Positions 13,244 to 19,942 of a DNA stretch of 24,039 nt are shown one piece after another (the stretch's first letter is position 1; each line of letters begins with the position of its first letter). The DNA comes from a virus. A program made the position numbers and the translations under genes. The DNA lies in the IMG/VR virus record IMGVR_UViG_3300048922_000025, positions 1-24,039 of that record. One strand, given 5' to 3'. Below the pieces are notes generated by a model. That model was not told the origin of the DNA. It did no database searches and worked only from the letters and a program-made list of their open reading frames with translations.

Positions 13244-13541
13244 GACCTTCCCCTTTCTTTTTTGCCAGCCGGTAGTCGAGCCAGCGTTTAAAATATTCTT
13301 CGATGATCGCGCTGCCCAAAATGCCCAGGCCGCACGCGATACCAATCACGGCCAGCTCCGGCATGTTTTCGAATTGCAGCAGGGCAATACCGGCAATCGG
13401 CGCAACTGCCGACCCTAAAATTATCCGGCCCAGCAAGGTGCGCACCGTAATGCGCTCGTTGCTGACCATCAGTTGCCCCAGACCGATGACCGCACCAATC
13501 AGTAACAGCTTGGTCAGGAGTGAGGTTTCACCGTTTGGCAT
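13233..13541 (-). CDS. Holin, three membrane segments
   Basis: 102 residues with three hydrophobic stretches: about 9-27 (LTKLLLIGAVIGLGQLMV), 36-57 (LLGRIILGSAVAPIAGIALL) and 63-80 (AVIGIACGLGILGSAII). A charged cytoplasmic tail follows (KRWLDYRLAKKKGEGHDS). Size, topology and place immediately before the endolysin identify it as the holin that times lysis by opening the inner membrane. A ribosome binding site AAGGGAT precedes the ATG. No clear dual-start antiholin motif is present at the N-terminus. Confidence 0.87.
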   Translation of the reverse strand: MPNGETSLLTKLLLIGAVIGLGQLMVSNERITVRTLLGRIILGSAVAPIAGIALLQFENMPELAVIGIACGLGILGSAIIEEYFKRWLDYRLAKKKGEGHDS

Positions 13542-13545
13542 GGCG

Positions 13546-14001
13546 TTATCCCTTCAGGTCGCGCGTGTCGCGGGCAGACAGGTAAGGCACGCCATCAATC
13601 GCTACAAAGTCCGGGCTGGTAACCATGAATTTGATTTTCTTCGTGGTCTTACTGGCCTCAGAGGGTGCGATGTTCACCAGGTCGGACAGCGTCGGCACGC
13701 ACCCGAATACCTCGATTTTTTCTTCTTCGTCCCCCGCGCTGGCATAAAACAAAAAGTCTTTCGCCGCGATTGCCCGCCATGAACCGGCAGCGCGGGCCAC
13801 GGCGGTGAATTTTTTGAAATTCAGGGAATCAACTTCGATTTCCACATCCGCCGAGACTGACCCTTTGACGTGGCCGTTGGGCACGCCGCGCGTCTGTACG
13901 GCGGCGCTGTTGTCGGTGATCGTCACCGTGGCGTTTTCGACGTGGATCATGACGCTGTCATAGTTCACATCGAACGACCCGCCGCTAATGCGTTCTGTCA
14001 T
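13546..14001 (-). CDS. Tail tube protein (DUF2597-type)
   Basis: 151 residues, directly after the sheath gene, with ribosome binding site GGAGAG. The beta-rich sequence (ISGGSFDVNYDSVMIHVENA, VKGSVSADVEIEVDSLNFKK, KKIKFMVTSPDFVAIDGVPY) is typical of tube proteins and, from memory, of DUF2597 found in HP1-type phages. The sheath-then-tube gene order is shared with P2 FI-FII. The protein stacks as hexameric rings to form the inner tube driven through the envelope on contraction. Confidence 0.87.
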   Translation of the reverse strand: MTERISGGSFDVNYDSVMIHVENATVTITDNSAAVQTRGVPNGHVKGSVSADVEIEVDSLNFKKFTAVARAAGSWRAIAAKDFLFYASAGDEEEKIEVFGCVPTLSDLVNIAPSEASKTTKKIKFMVTSPDFVAIDGVPYLSARDTRDLKG

Positions 14002-14004
14002 GGG

Positions 14005-15147
14005 TTAGCTCTCCAGTGAGGTGTCGAGTTCGATACTGACCGCGATTTCTTTCGCGCTTTCGTACGGTCGCACCACGATAAAAATTTGCACCTTGACGCT
14101 ACTCGCCCAGGTAATGCTGATGTCCCCGTCCTGCGGCGGCTTCACTTCCCCAGGGAATTCAATCCCGTTGATTTGGGAGGTGATCGCCATTTCTCGCAGC
14201 GGCTTGCCGAAATACGTCACGTGGGCCGCGATACTGCCCGGCGTGCTGTTAAGCGAACGGTCGGCGATTTTCGGGATGGCACGCAAACGCACACGGCGGG
14301 AGGCTTTATCGACAATGCGCACATTTTCAATGGTCTGGTAATCGCCGCCTTCCACGTCCAGCGTGCGACCGTCTGACCAATAAATACCGTCGAAATCGTG
14401 GTACCACATCGGCACGCTGAACCGGCTGGTTTCCAGCGATTGCAGTACGGCGAGGTCAATCTCGGCGCCGGTGCCGTCAACGGGCAGGCTGTCGCTGCCG
14501 AGCGCGGTCACCGCACCCGTCGCCACGCGGGCCGGACTGTCGGCGATGGTCACCGAACGGTTGCACAGACGACCGGCCAGCACACCGGGTTCACTGCCCC
14601 ACAGGCGCGGTACCAGCTGGACACCTGGCGAAGCGATACCCTTTTGCAGGTCGGCCATGCGGGCCAGATAATCCGCCCAGGATTCCTCTGAACTCGGGCC
14701 GCGCACGGACAGCGTAAACCACACAAACCGGCCATATTTGGCCTGTAAGGTGGCGCGCATTTCGGTGGCCCGGTTAATGGTTGCCTGGTCTTTTGTGTCA
14801 AACGCCAGGACGACGCCTTCCACCGATGCGACGTTCTGGCCCGCCGTGATGGCGGCCATCCAGTCGGCATCCGGGGCGTATCCGTCCGCCTCGGTGTCCG
14901 GCTCGGCCAAAACGTGCACGTAGGCAAACCAGTTTTGCCCGGCATTGTTGGCAGCGGCAGCAATCAGCGATTTCAGCAGGCTGTCGGCTTCGCCGAGAGC
15001 GGTATCCAAATTGCTGCCGGTGTTTAACGCCTGGGTTTTCCCGACGTTGGTTGTGCCATAGCCGACAAACAGGACGACGCGTTCAACGTCGGTTGTGGTG
15101 CCGTTATAGCGGTTAATCTGACTGACATTTACGTTGGGCCAGGTCAT
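14005..15147 (-). CDS. Contractile tail sheath protein (DUF2586-type)
   Basis: 380 residues. It begins MTWPNVNVSQINRYNG, and the C-terminal part has DGIYWSDGRTLDVEGGDY and ENVRIVDKASRRVRLRAI, the conserved sheath core seen across contractile tails. Family assignment to DUF2586 (HP1/K139 sheath) is recalled, not searched. Length is close to P2 FI (396 residues). It forms the outer tail cylinder whose contraction drives the tube. Its ATG is 2 nt after the stop of the virion morphogenesis gene, indicating coupled expression. Confidence 0.9.
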   Translation of the reverse strand: MTWPNVNVSQINRYNGTTTDVERVVLFVGYGTTNVGKTQALNTGSNLDTALGEADSLLKSLIAAAANNAGQNWFAYVHVLAEPDTEADGYAPDADWMAAITAGQNVASVEGVVLAFDTKDQATINRATEMRATLQAKYGRFVWFTLSVRGPSSEESWADYLARMADLQKGIASPGVQLVPRLWGSEPGVLAGRLCNRSVTIADSPARVATGAVTALGSDSLPVDGTGAEIDLAVLQSLETSRFSVPMWYHDFDGIYWSDGRTLDVEGGDYQTIENVRIVDKASRRVRLRAIPKIADRSLNSTPGSIAAHVTYFGKPLREMAITSQINGIEFPGEVKPPQDGDISITWASSVKVQIFIVVRPYESAKEIAVSIELDTSLES

Positions 15148-15149
15148 GG

Positions 15150-15845
15150 CTACCCCCTGATGTCCTGCGCGTTGACGTCCCAGCCAAAGCCGATCGCCTG
15201 CAATTGCCGCGCAAGTATTTTGTTGAATTCCTCGTTGCTCACGCCTAAAAACACGCGGCCCGGTATGTCGATTGTCCAGGTGCGCTTTGAGGGTGTGCCC
15301 CGTAGCTTTTTAATCAGTAACCCCGCCTGGGCCATGCTCATGGTCGCCACGATGTGTTTGCTCGATGGCTTGACCCAGCGTTTGCCCTGGCGGATTTTGT
15401 ATCCCAGCGCACGCAGCTTTTTGGCCTGTCGCGGCAGTGCGGGCCGGTTGGCCTGCGGCTTTCGCGGGGCGTTGCTGGCATTCATCTGAATATGCGCACC
15501 GTCTTGTTGCACGGCGCCGACCAGGCCCGCCGCAATCGGCTTTGCCCCGTTGCGATAATTCCCGCCTTTGAGGTAAATCCGCACGCCCTGGATTTCCGGC
15601 ATTTCCCGCACGGCCAGCAGTTTGGGCAGGCCGCGCAGCATCTTGCCTTTGCCGCGCTTTCGCGGTGACCACGGCGTCCCGTCCGGGTCTGCCTGATCCC
15701 GCTGGTTGCGTTTGGCCGCCACGATGATGCCGAGTTTCGCGATACGCCATAACAGGCGCTGGCGTTTTCTCGCTGGCAGGTCAGCAGCGGCCAGCGCCGC
15801 ACGCATCTGTTTCAACTGCCGCTGATTCAGTTCGCCCCGGATCAC
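15150..15845 (-). CDS. S: Tail completion protein S / virion morphogenesis
   Basis: 231 residues, starting in an ATGA overlap with gene R. The N-terminal 100 residues contain QRQLKQMRAALAAADLPARK and the conserved DPDGTPWSPRKRGK block seen in the P2 gpS/Mu gpG virion-morphogenesis family. The protein is very basic, and the C-terminal half is longer than in P2 gpS (150 residues), containing TWTIDIPGRVFLGVSNEEF, the conserved PxRxFLG-like motif. Its expected role is the head-tail joining or tail-completion step. Confidence 0.9.
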   Translation of the reverse strand: MIRGELNQRQLKQMRAALAAADLPARKRQRLLWRIAKLGIIVAAKRNQRDQADPDGTPWSPRKRGKGKMLRGLPKLLAVREMPEIQGVRIYLKGGNYRNGAKPIAAGLVGAVQQDGAHIQMNASNAPRKPQANRPALPRQAKKLRALGYKIRQGKRWVKPSSKHIVATMSMAQAGLLIKKLRGTPSKRTWTIDIPGRVFLGVSNEEFNKILARQLQAIGFGWDVNAQDIRG

Positions 15846-16318
15846 GACTCGCCCGCTATCTGGGTAATGACCTCGACTTCCGTCGCCGTCCAGATTTCAG
15901 GGTTGACCACGTCCCAGCGCAGCCCTTTAAGCGGTACCGCGCCGTCGTCGCTTTGATTGAGGATGATCGGGTCAGCCAGGGCGACGACGATTTCCAAAAT
16001 GCACGCGCCTTCATCATCAAATTCAGGGTCGACCGTGGGGTCGGCCAGTCTTAGTTGTTCGTGCAACTCGTTGGCGTACTCCTCAATCCAGGCCAACACC
16101 AGCGCATACACCACGCCGGGGGAATAACGGCGATACGGGAAGTTGTCCCAGGACAGCCGGGCGTTATAGCGAAATATGCCAATGCGGCGCTGACCCAGTC
16201 CCAGCGACTTGCCGCTGCGGGTGATTTCGCAATCGTCCATCGAACTCTGAAACATCTGCATGGCATCGGGCGGCAGGTTCGCCGTGATAAATGCCGTCAG
16301 GCTTTCCAGCTGGCTCAT
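15842..16318 (-). CDS. R: Tail completion protein R
   Basis: 158 residues, matching the P2 gpR family in length and pattern: MSQLESLTAFITANLPPDA, then RRIGIFRYNARLSWDNFPYR, and an acidic C-terminal half with DPEFDDEGACILEIVVALAD. The GpR protein terminates the tail and contacts the head connector. It overlaps gene L at its start and gene S at its end, each by 4 nt. Confidence 0.9.
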   Translation of the reverse strand: MSQLESLTAFITANLPPDAMQMFQSSMDDCEITRSGKSLGLGQRRIGIFRYNARLSWDNFPYRRYSPGVVYALVLAWIEEYANELHEQLRLADPTVDPEFDDEGACILEIVVALADPIILNQSDDGAVPLKGLRWDVVNPEIWTATEVEVITQIAGES

Positions 16319-16788
16319 ATCAGATGCACCCCGACGCGCGGCAGCTGCAACATGTTGCGCATGACATAAGCCGCTTCGGCCAGCAGGTTGGCGCGGGTGT
16401 CTGTGCTCTCCTGTCCGGGGTGTGATTCCCGGCGCCCGATGGCGGCAAATTCACCCAGTAAATCGGCTTTTGCCCTGGCATAGACCGCCTTTTTGTACTG
16501 GGCCGTCAGCTGATTTTCGTCGCCCATCTTTGCGCCGGGCACGTCTTTGGCCTGGGCGTTTCCTTTGCCCGTCCAGTACGTGACCACATCGCCTAACGTA
16601 CTGTTCACCTCGGCAATGGCCGCCAGTACGGCGACGCCTGCAATTTCGGGCGGCAGGTCGGCGGGGATGGTGCGCGATTTTTGAAACTCGGCGAGATTCA
16701 AATCCGGCCAGAACGCCACGCCGTTGGTGATGGCGTCGTCCTGGTATCCCACCGGTCTGCCGCTGACGCTGAAACTTGGGCTGTTCAT
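16315..16788 (-). CDS. L: Head completion/stabilisation protein L
   Basis: 157 residues from the ATG at 16788, which has AGGTG 8-10 nt upstream; a GTG 9 nt earlier is less likely. The GpL family pattern is visible: FWPDLNLAEFQKSRTIPADL near the start, KKAVYARAKADLLGEFAAIG at about 105-124, and the C-terminal RANLLAEAAYVMRNMLQLPR helix. P2 gpL fills the connector after DNA packaging. The gene is separated from the small terminase by 104 nt containing a terminator-like hairpin. Confidence 0.9.
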   Translation of the reverse strand: MNSPSFSVSGRPVGYQDDAITNGVAFWPDLNLAEFQKSRTIPADLPPEIAGVAVLAAIAEVNSTLGDVVTYWTGKGNAQAKDVPGAKMGDENQLTAQYKKAVYARAKADLLGEFAAIGRRESHPGQESTDTRANLLAEAAYVMRNMLQLPRVGVHLI

Positions 16789-16835
16789 CGGGTACACCTC
16801 AAAAATGTGAGAAGCGGGCTAACGGTTTCCACGGC

Positions 16836-16858
16836 CAAAAAGCCTTACGGGCTTTATG
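16836..16858 (-). terminator. Weak terminator-like hairpin between M and L
   Basis: AAAGCC (16839-16844) and GGCTTT (16850-16855) form a 6-bp stem with a 5-nt loop, followed on the minus strand by TT and then GG. It lies in the only sizeable gap inside the late operon apart from the O-N gap. It may attenuate transcription into the downstream genes or stabilise mRNA ends; the U-tract is too short for a strong terminator. Confidence 0.35.
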
Positions 16859-16892
16859 CCTCCACCGCGCCCGCCCCGGCTTGCGGTAGTCT

Positions 16893-17597
16893 TTACTGCG
16901 CGACCAGGCTGTTAATGCGGGCCTGAATTTTCACGCGCATGGTTTTTACACCGGCGTTACGGTTGAACTTCTCCGCCTGGGCAAGCAACGCGTCGGCCTG
17001 TTCCAGCGTGTCGACATCTTCCACGGCGGTGGCACGCGGTGTGCCGTTCTCGTCGCGCAGCATGTACAGACCGGCAAACTTGAACCATTTGGCGTTGATG
17101 TCTTCATGCAAACGCCACTTGTCGCGGATGTTGTTAAACGTCCGGCTAAAGTACGGTTCAATGCTGTGGCCTGCGGCAGCCTCATTGATGGCCCATTCCA
17201 TGACGGTATCGGCCACGAACGCCGGTAAGGTGGATTTGAAGTTCTCCGGCATGACCTGGCCTTCGGCGATGGCCGCATCTGCCCAGTCGAGCGCCTTTTC
17301 CATTTCCCCGGTGTCAAGCAACCAGATCACGCAGTAGACCAGGGCCGGATTTGCAAAACGCTTGTCACCGGCGAGATAGGCTTCCACGGTCGGCAACCAG
17401 CGCGGCAGCAGGGTATCCCGCTTCATTTCGATGCGGTCTTCCGTGCGCGGCAGGCTGCGCAGCTGCGCGACATCGCTTTCCAGCTCCAGTTTTTGCAGGT
17501 GGAAACTGACCGGCGACGCCGTCAGGGCTTCGCGGTTATCCAGTGCCTGCGTAGCCTTCACGCGGGCGCGATGACGTTGACACGGGGACATGGCCAT
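16893..17597 (-). CDS. M: Terminase small subunit / DNA-binding endonuclease M
   Basis: 234 residues from the ATG at 17597, which follows a GGAGGC ribosome binding site 10 nt upstream; the longer frame to 17687 would overlap the capsid gene by 86 nt and lacks the family N-terminus. The start (MAMSPCQRHRARVKATQ) mirrors P2 gpM (MTSPAQRHMMRV). Further matches are RDTLLPRWLPTVEAYLAGD, VIWLLDTGEMEKALDWAD and the C-terminal ALLAQAEKFNRNAGVK, all in GpM order. GpM cuts and recognises cos for packaging together with the large subunit encoded divergently. Confidence 0.92.
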   Translation of the reverse strand: MAMSPCQRHRARVKATQALDNREALTASPVSFHLQKLELESDVAQLRSLPRTEDRIEMKRDTLLPRWLPTVEAYLAGDKRFANPALVYCVIWLLDTGEMEKALDWADAAIAEGQVMPENFKSTLPAFVADTVMEWAINEAAAGHSIEPYFSRTFNNIRDKWRLHEDINAKWFKFAGLYMLRDENGTPRATAVEDVDTLEQADALLAQAEKFNRNAGVKTMRVKIQARINSLVAQ

Positions 17598-17601
17598 AAC
17601 G

Positions 17602-18639
17602 TTATTCGCCTCCGCCGTTTGCTGGTGGTGTGACTGCTTCCGCCAAGTCGATTTTGTCGTAGGCCGCATACAGTTCGTCATGCTCAACGGCGTAGCCTTC
17701 CATGCGCAGATAACTGTTTTCGAACTGTTTGCGGTCGTCGCTCCAGTCGGCTTTACGCTTGCGGGTACCGGCCTGCGTGTAAATGTGCAGGTTCTCCAGC
17801 GTGGTGATGATCAAACGGCCTTCCGGCATAAATGGCGGGCGGTAGACGTCCAGACCCGCAATCTGGCGGTTCATCAGCTGCGCGGCGACTTTCTCTGTCG
17901 GGCGGTCGACCATGTTCATCATGGTGGTGGCGTCTTTACCGATAAGGTCACCGGAAATCAGCACGCACAGGCGCGGGTCATTGCGGTACTGTTCCAGAAT
18001 GCAGGCATGAAGCAGGTCAGTGACCGCCGCATCCAGTGACACGAAATCAGCACCGCTGCCGCCGAGCGTGACCGCGTCGGTAATAATCTGGGCCGGTGAA
18101 CGGTCTTTGACGATTTTGTGCCAGCCGATGTTGACGTCTTCCCCGTTCGGATTGGCCTCCGGGTCGGTAGTTTCTGCAACGCTGGTACCGTTGAAGGCAA
18201 CGCGCAGCATGTCGAGCGCAAAGGATTCATTACTGAACGCCTGGATACGCTGGAAGAACTCGTCTTCGCTGCCTGAGTTTGCCCAGTTTGTCAGGGTGTT
18301 GTAGTCCAGGTACGAACCGGAATCCGTTTCGTACAGCTTGTACTCGTTGCCTTCCACGCCCAGCGGACGAGAGAATCGGCCCCCTTTTTTACGGCCGGTA
18401 TAGATGCCCGGTTTGCCGGTGCTGACGACCTGGCCTGTGGTCTGGTTCACGTCGGTGACGTTAATCAGGCGCAGGAAGTCGGACGCTTCGAGCAGCGCAT
18501 TGCGCAGGAGGGTTTCTTTTGGCGGGGTGATCGCGAAAAACTTCGCGGTGTCACGCACGCCGTAAGATTTAGCCAGGGCCGCCGTGAACTTGATGAGGCG
18601 TTCTTCGGCCTGGGGTGATAGTTGCTGGTTTTGTTGCAT
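17602..18639 (-). CDS. N: Major capsid protein N
   Basis: 345 residues. The N-terminal region (LSPQAEERLIKFTAALAKSY, then PPKETLLRNALLEASDFLRL) and the central FSRPLGVEGNEYKLYETDSG and DMLRVAFNGTSVAETTDPE stretches match the P2 gpN family. It is made as a precursor, and in P2 about 31 N-terminal residues are removed by the gpO protease. The residues just before PPKET here would be the likely processed segment, which is inference. A good ribosome binding site (AAGGAA) precedes the ATG. Confidence 0.94.
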   Translation of the reverse strand: MQQNQQLSPQAEERLIKFTAALAKSYGVRDTAKFFAITPPKETLLRNALLEASDFLRLINVTDVNQTTGQVVSTGKPGIYTGRKKGGRFSRPLGVEGNEYKLYETDSGSYLDYNTLTNWANSGSEDEFFQRIQAFSNESFALDMLRVAFNGTSVAETTDPEANPNGEDVNIGWHKIVKDRSPAQIITDAVTLGGSGADFVSLDAAVTDLLHACILEQYRNDPRLCVLISGDLIGKDATTMMNMVDRPTEKVAAQLMNRQIAGLDVYRPPFMPEGRLIITTLENLHIYTQAGTRKRKADWSDDRKQFENSYLRMEGYAVEHDELYAAYDKIDLAEAVTPPANGGGE

Positions 18640-18685
18640 GGTGTTTTCCTTAAAAACTGACGCGTTAATGCAATAAACAGGCGAC

Positions 18686-19159
18686 TTACACTAAATCGCG
18701 CGGCTTATCGCTGCCGCCAGGGGCGCGGTTTGGGCGCTGCGTGCCGCCATTTTCCTGGACTGACAACTTGGTCATGACCTCTGATATCTGTGTTGTCAGC
18801 TGGGTGATCGCGTCATTTTTGTTTTGCTTACCAGGGCGGCGGGCACTGAACTGGCGACGCTCACGGCGTGACGTTCGCGCCGGTTTCGAACCGACGTTAA
18901 ACGCCTTCATGGCTTTCACCAGGTTGGCTTTTGCGACGGTAAATTCAGCCGCTTTGACTTCGTCGTCCGGGTTATCGGCAACGTCTGCGGCAATTTCGGC
19001 GACCTGGTCGGCGGCTTCGGCGATATCTGTTGCGATGTCCGCCACCGCGTCGGCGGCCTGGTCTGTGTTATCAACGTCCGGGTCGTCGCCGGTGCTGGCG
19101 TCGCTCATGTCGGTGAGCATTTGCATCATTTGCTGCAAGAGGGCTTTTAATTCATCCAT
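18686..19159 (-). CDS. Possible free scaffold from internal start in O
   Basis: Within the O gene, Met203 (ATG at 19157-19159) is preceded by GCGAGGAA and a 6-nt spacer, as good a ribosome binding site as that of O itself. It falls at the boundary between the Pro/Thr-rich linker and the helical domain. Translation from there gives a 157-residue protein (MDELKALLQQMMQMLTDMSD onward) containing the complete scaffold part without the protease. Lambda C/Nu3 uses this nested design. Whether it is used here is untested. Confidence 0.45.
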   Translation of the reverse strand: MDELKALLQQMMQMLTDMSDASTGDDPDVDNTDQAADAVADIATDIAEAADQVAEIAADVADNPDDEVKAAEFTVAKANLVKAMKAFNVGSKPARTSRRERRQFSARRPGKQNKNDAITQLTTQISEVMTKLSVQENGGTQRPNRAPGGSDKPRDLV

Positions 19160-19765
19160 CTTTTGTTCCTCGCCCTCGTTGGGCTTGTTGGTGTCGGTGT
19201 CGGTGTTGGGTTCTGGCGTTGGCGTAAACTCTTTACGGGTGGAAAATAATTTTCCCCAAAAAGAAGATTCTTTCTTTTGCGTCTTTAATTTCCCCAGGCT
19301 GAACGTTTCCAGGCTGCCGCGTTCGGCGTCCTTTTCTTCACCTGCTAATTTAAATTTGAGTTTCTCAGTGCCGAGGCTTGCCGGAATATCCGTTACGGCT
19401 AAACCCATTAAATATTCGCGACCGCTTCCGGCAAAGTCGCCCATGAATTCAGCGGAGGTAAATAATTTTTGTCCATCTTCATTCGCGTAAATAAGAAAAC
19501 GGTTAGGAATAAGCTGGGCATAAAGTTTTACAACGCCGTCCACGGTTTCAGTTTTTAATGCGTCGACTTCACCCAGATTGCAGGTGAACTCACGTTCGGC
19601 GTATTCATATTGCGGATGGTGCGGCCAAATCAGCGCGGTGTAGGTGTCGCGGCTGTAAGTTTCTGCCGCATCAATTAACCATTGCGCCTCAATGGTGCGA
19701 CCGTCTACAGCCTGGCCCGACGTGGCAATGCAAAGCCAATCGGTGCGGTAATTAGGTTGCGGCAT
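18686..19765 (-). CDS. O: Capsid scaffold/protease O
   Basis: 359 residues, first gene of the minus-strand late operon. The N-terminal ~145 residues match the gpO serine protease. By alignment from memory with P2 (D19, H48, S107) the likely triad is D21 in AVDGRTIEA, H49 or H50 in IWPHHPQY, and S104 in LFTSAEFMGDF. LAVTDIPASLGTE at about 122-133 is the family signature. A Pro/Thr-rich linker (about 180-200) leads into a helical, acidic scaffold domain (residues 203-285) and a basic tail (TSRRERRQF). P2 gpO is 284 residues, so this version is longer through the Asp/Ala-rich and C-terminal segments. An internal start at residue 203 is described separately. Confidence 0.93.
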   Translation of the reverse strand: MPQPNYRTDWLCIATSGQAVDGRTIEAQWLIDAAETYSRDTYTALIWPHHPQYEYAEREFTCNLGEVDALKTETVDGVVKLYAQLIPNRFLIYANEDGQKLFTSAEFMGDFAGSGREYLMGLAVTDIPASLGTEKLKFKLAGEEKDAERGSLETFSLGKLKTQKKESSFWGKLFSTRKEFTPTPEPNTDTDTNKPNEGEEQKMDELKALLQQMMQMLTDMSDASTGDDPDVDNTDQAADAVADIATDIAEAADQVAEIAADVADNPDDEVKAAEFTVAKANLVKAMKAFNVGSKPARTSRRERRQFSARRPGKQNKNDAITQLTTQISEVMTKLSVQENGGTQRPNRAPGGSDKPRDLV

Positions 19766-19942
19766 AACTGACCTTAATAATGTAATGAATTTATCAAACG
19801 CAATTGCGTGAAGGGCAGTATTACGAATTGAGAAATAACGCGCACCCGCTTTATTTCGGGTGCTTTCGGATATAAGGCATTAGCCTACTGTTGCCGATAT
19901 TTAATGATAAATGGCTTTGTTTTATCCCGTCATAATAGCCGC
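19766..19942. promoter_or_regulatory. Divergent late promoter region
   Basis: This 177-bp gap separates the minus-strand O operon from the plus-strand terminase-portal genes, as the P and O promoters do in P2. It contains a perfect 12-bp palindrome ACGCAATTGCGT (19798-19809) and a 7-bp hairpin GCACCCG/CGGGTGC (19842-19863). Late promoters of this superfamily have an activator site near -55 and a poor -35. I could not find the P2 Ogr site TGT-N12-ACA, so the Ogr-like protein here may read a different sequence, and the palindrome is a candidate. A CATAAT at 19931-19936 is too close to the terminase ATG to be an ordinary -10. Confidence 0.6.

Noticed and set aside
13244-13345. 34-residue N-terminal extension of the endolysin
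   Set aside because: Lies within the holin coding sequence, lacks a ribosome binding site and is absent from the M15 endolysin pattern; the ATG at 13243 has a strong site.
17598-17687. 30-residue N-terminal extension of the small terminase
   Set aside because: Would overlap the capsid gene; the internal ATG at 17597 follows GGAGGC and starts with the family motif SPxQRH.
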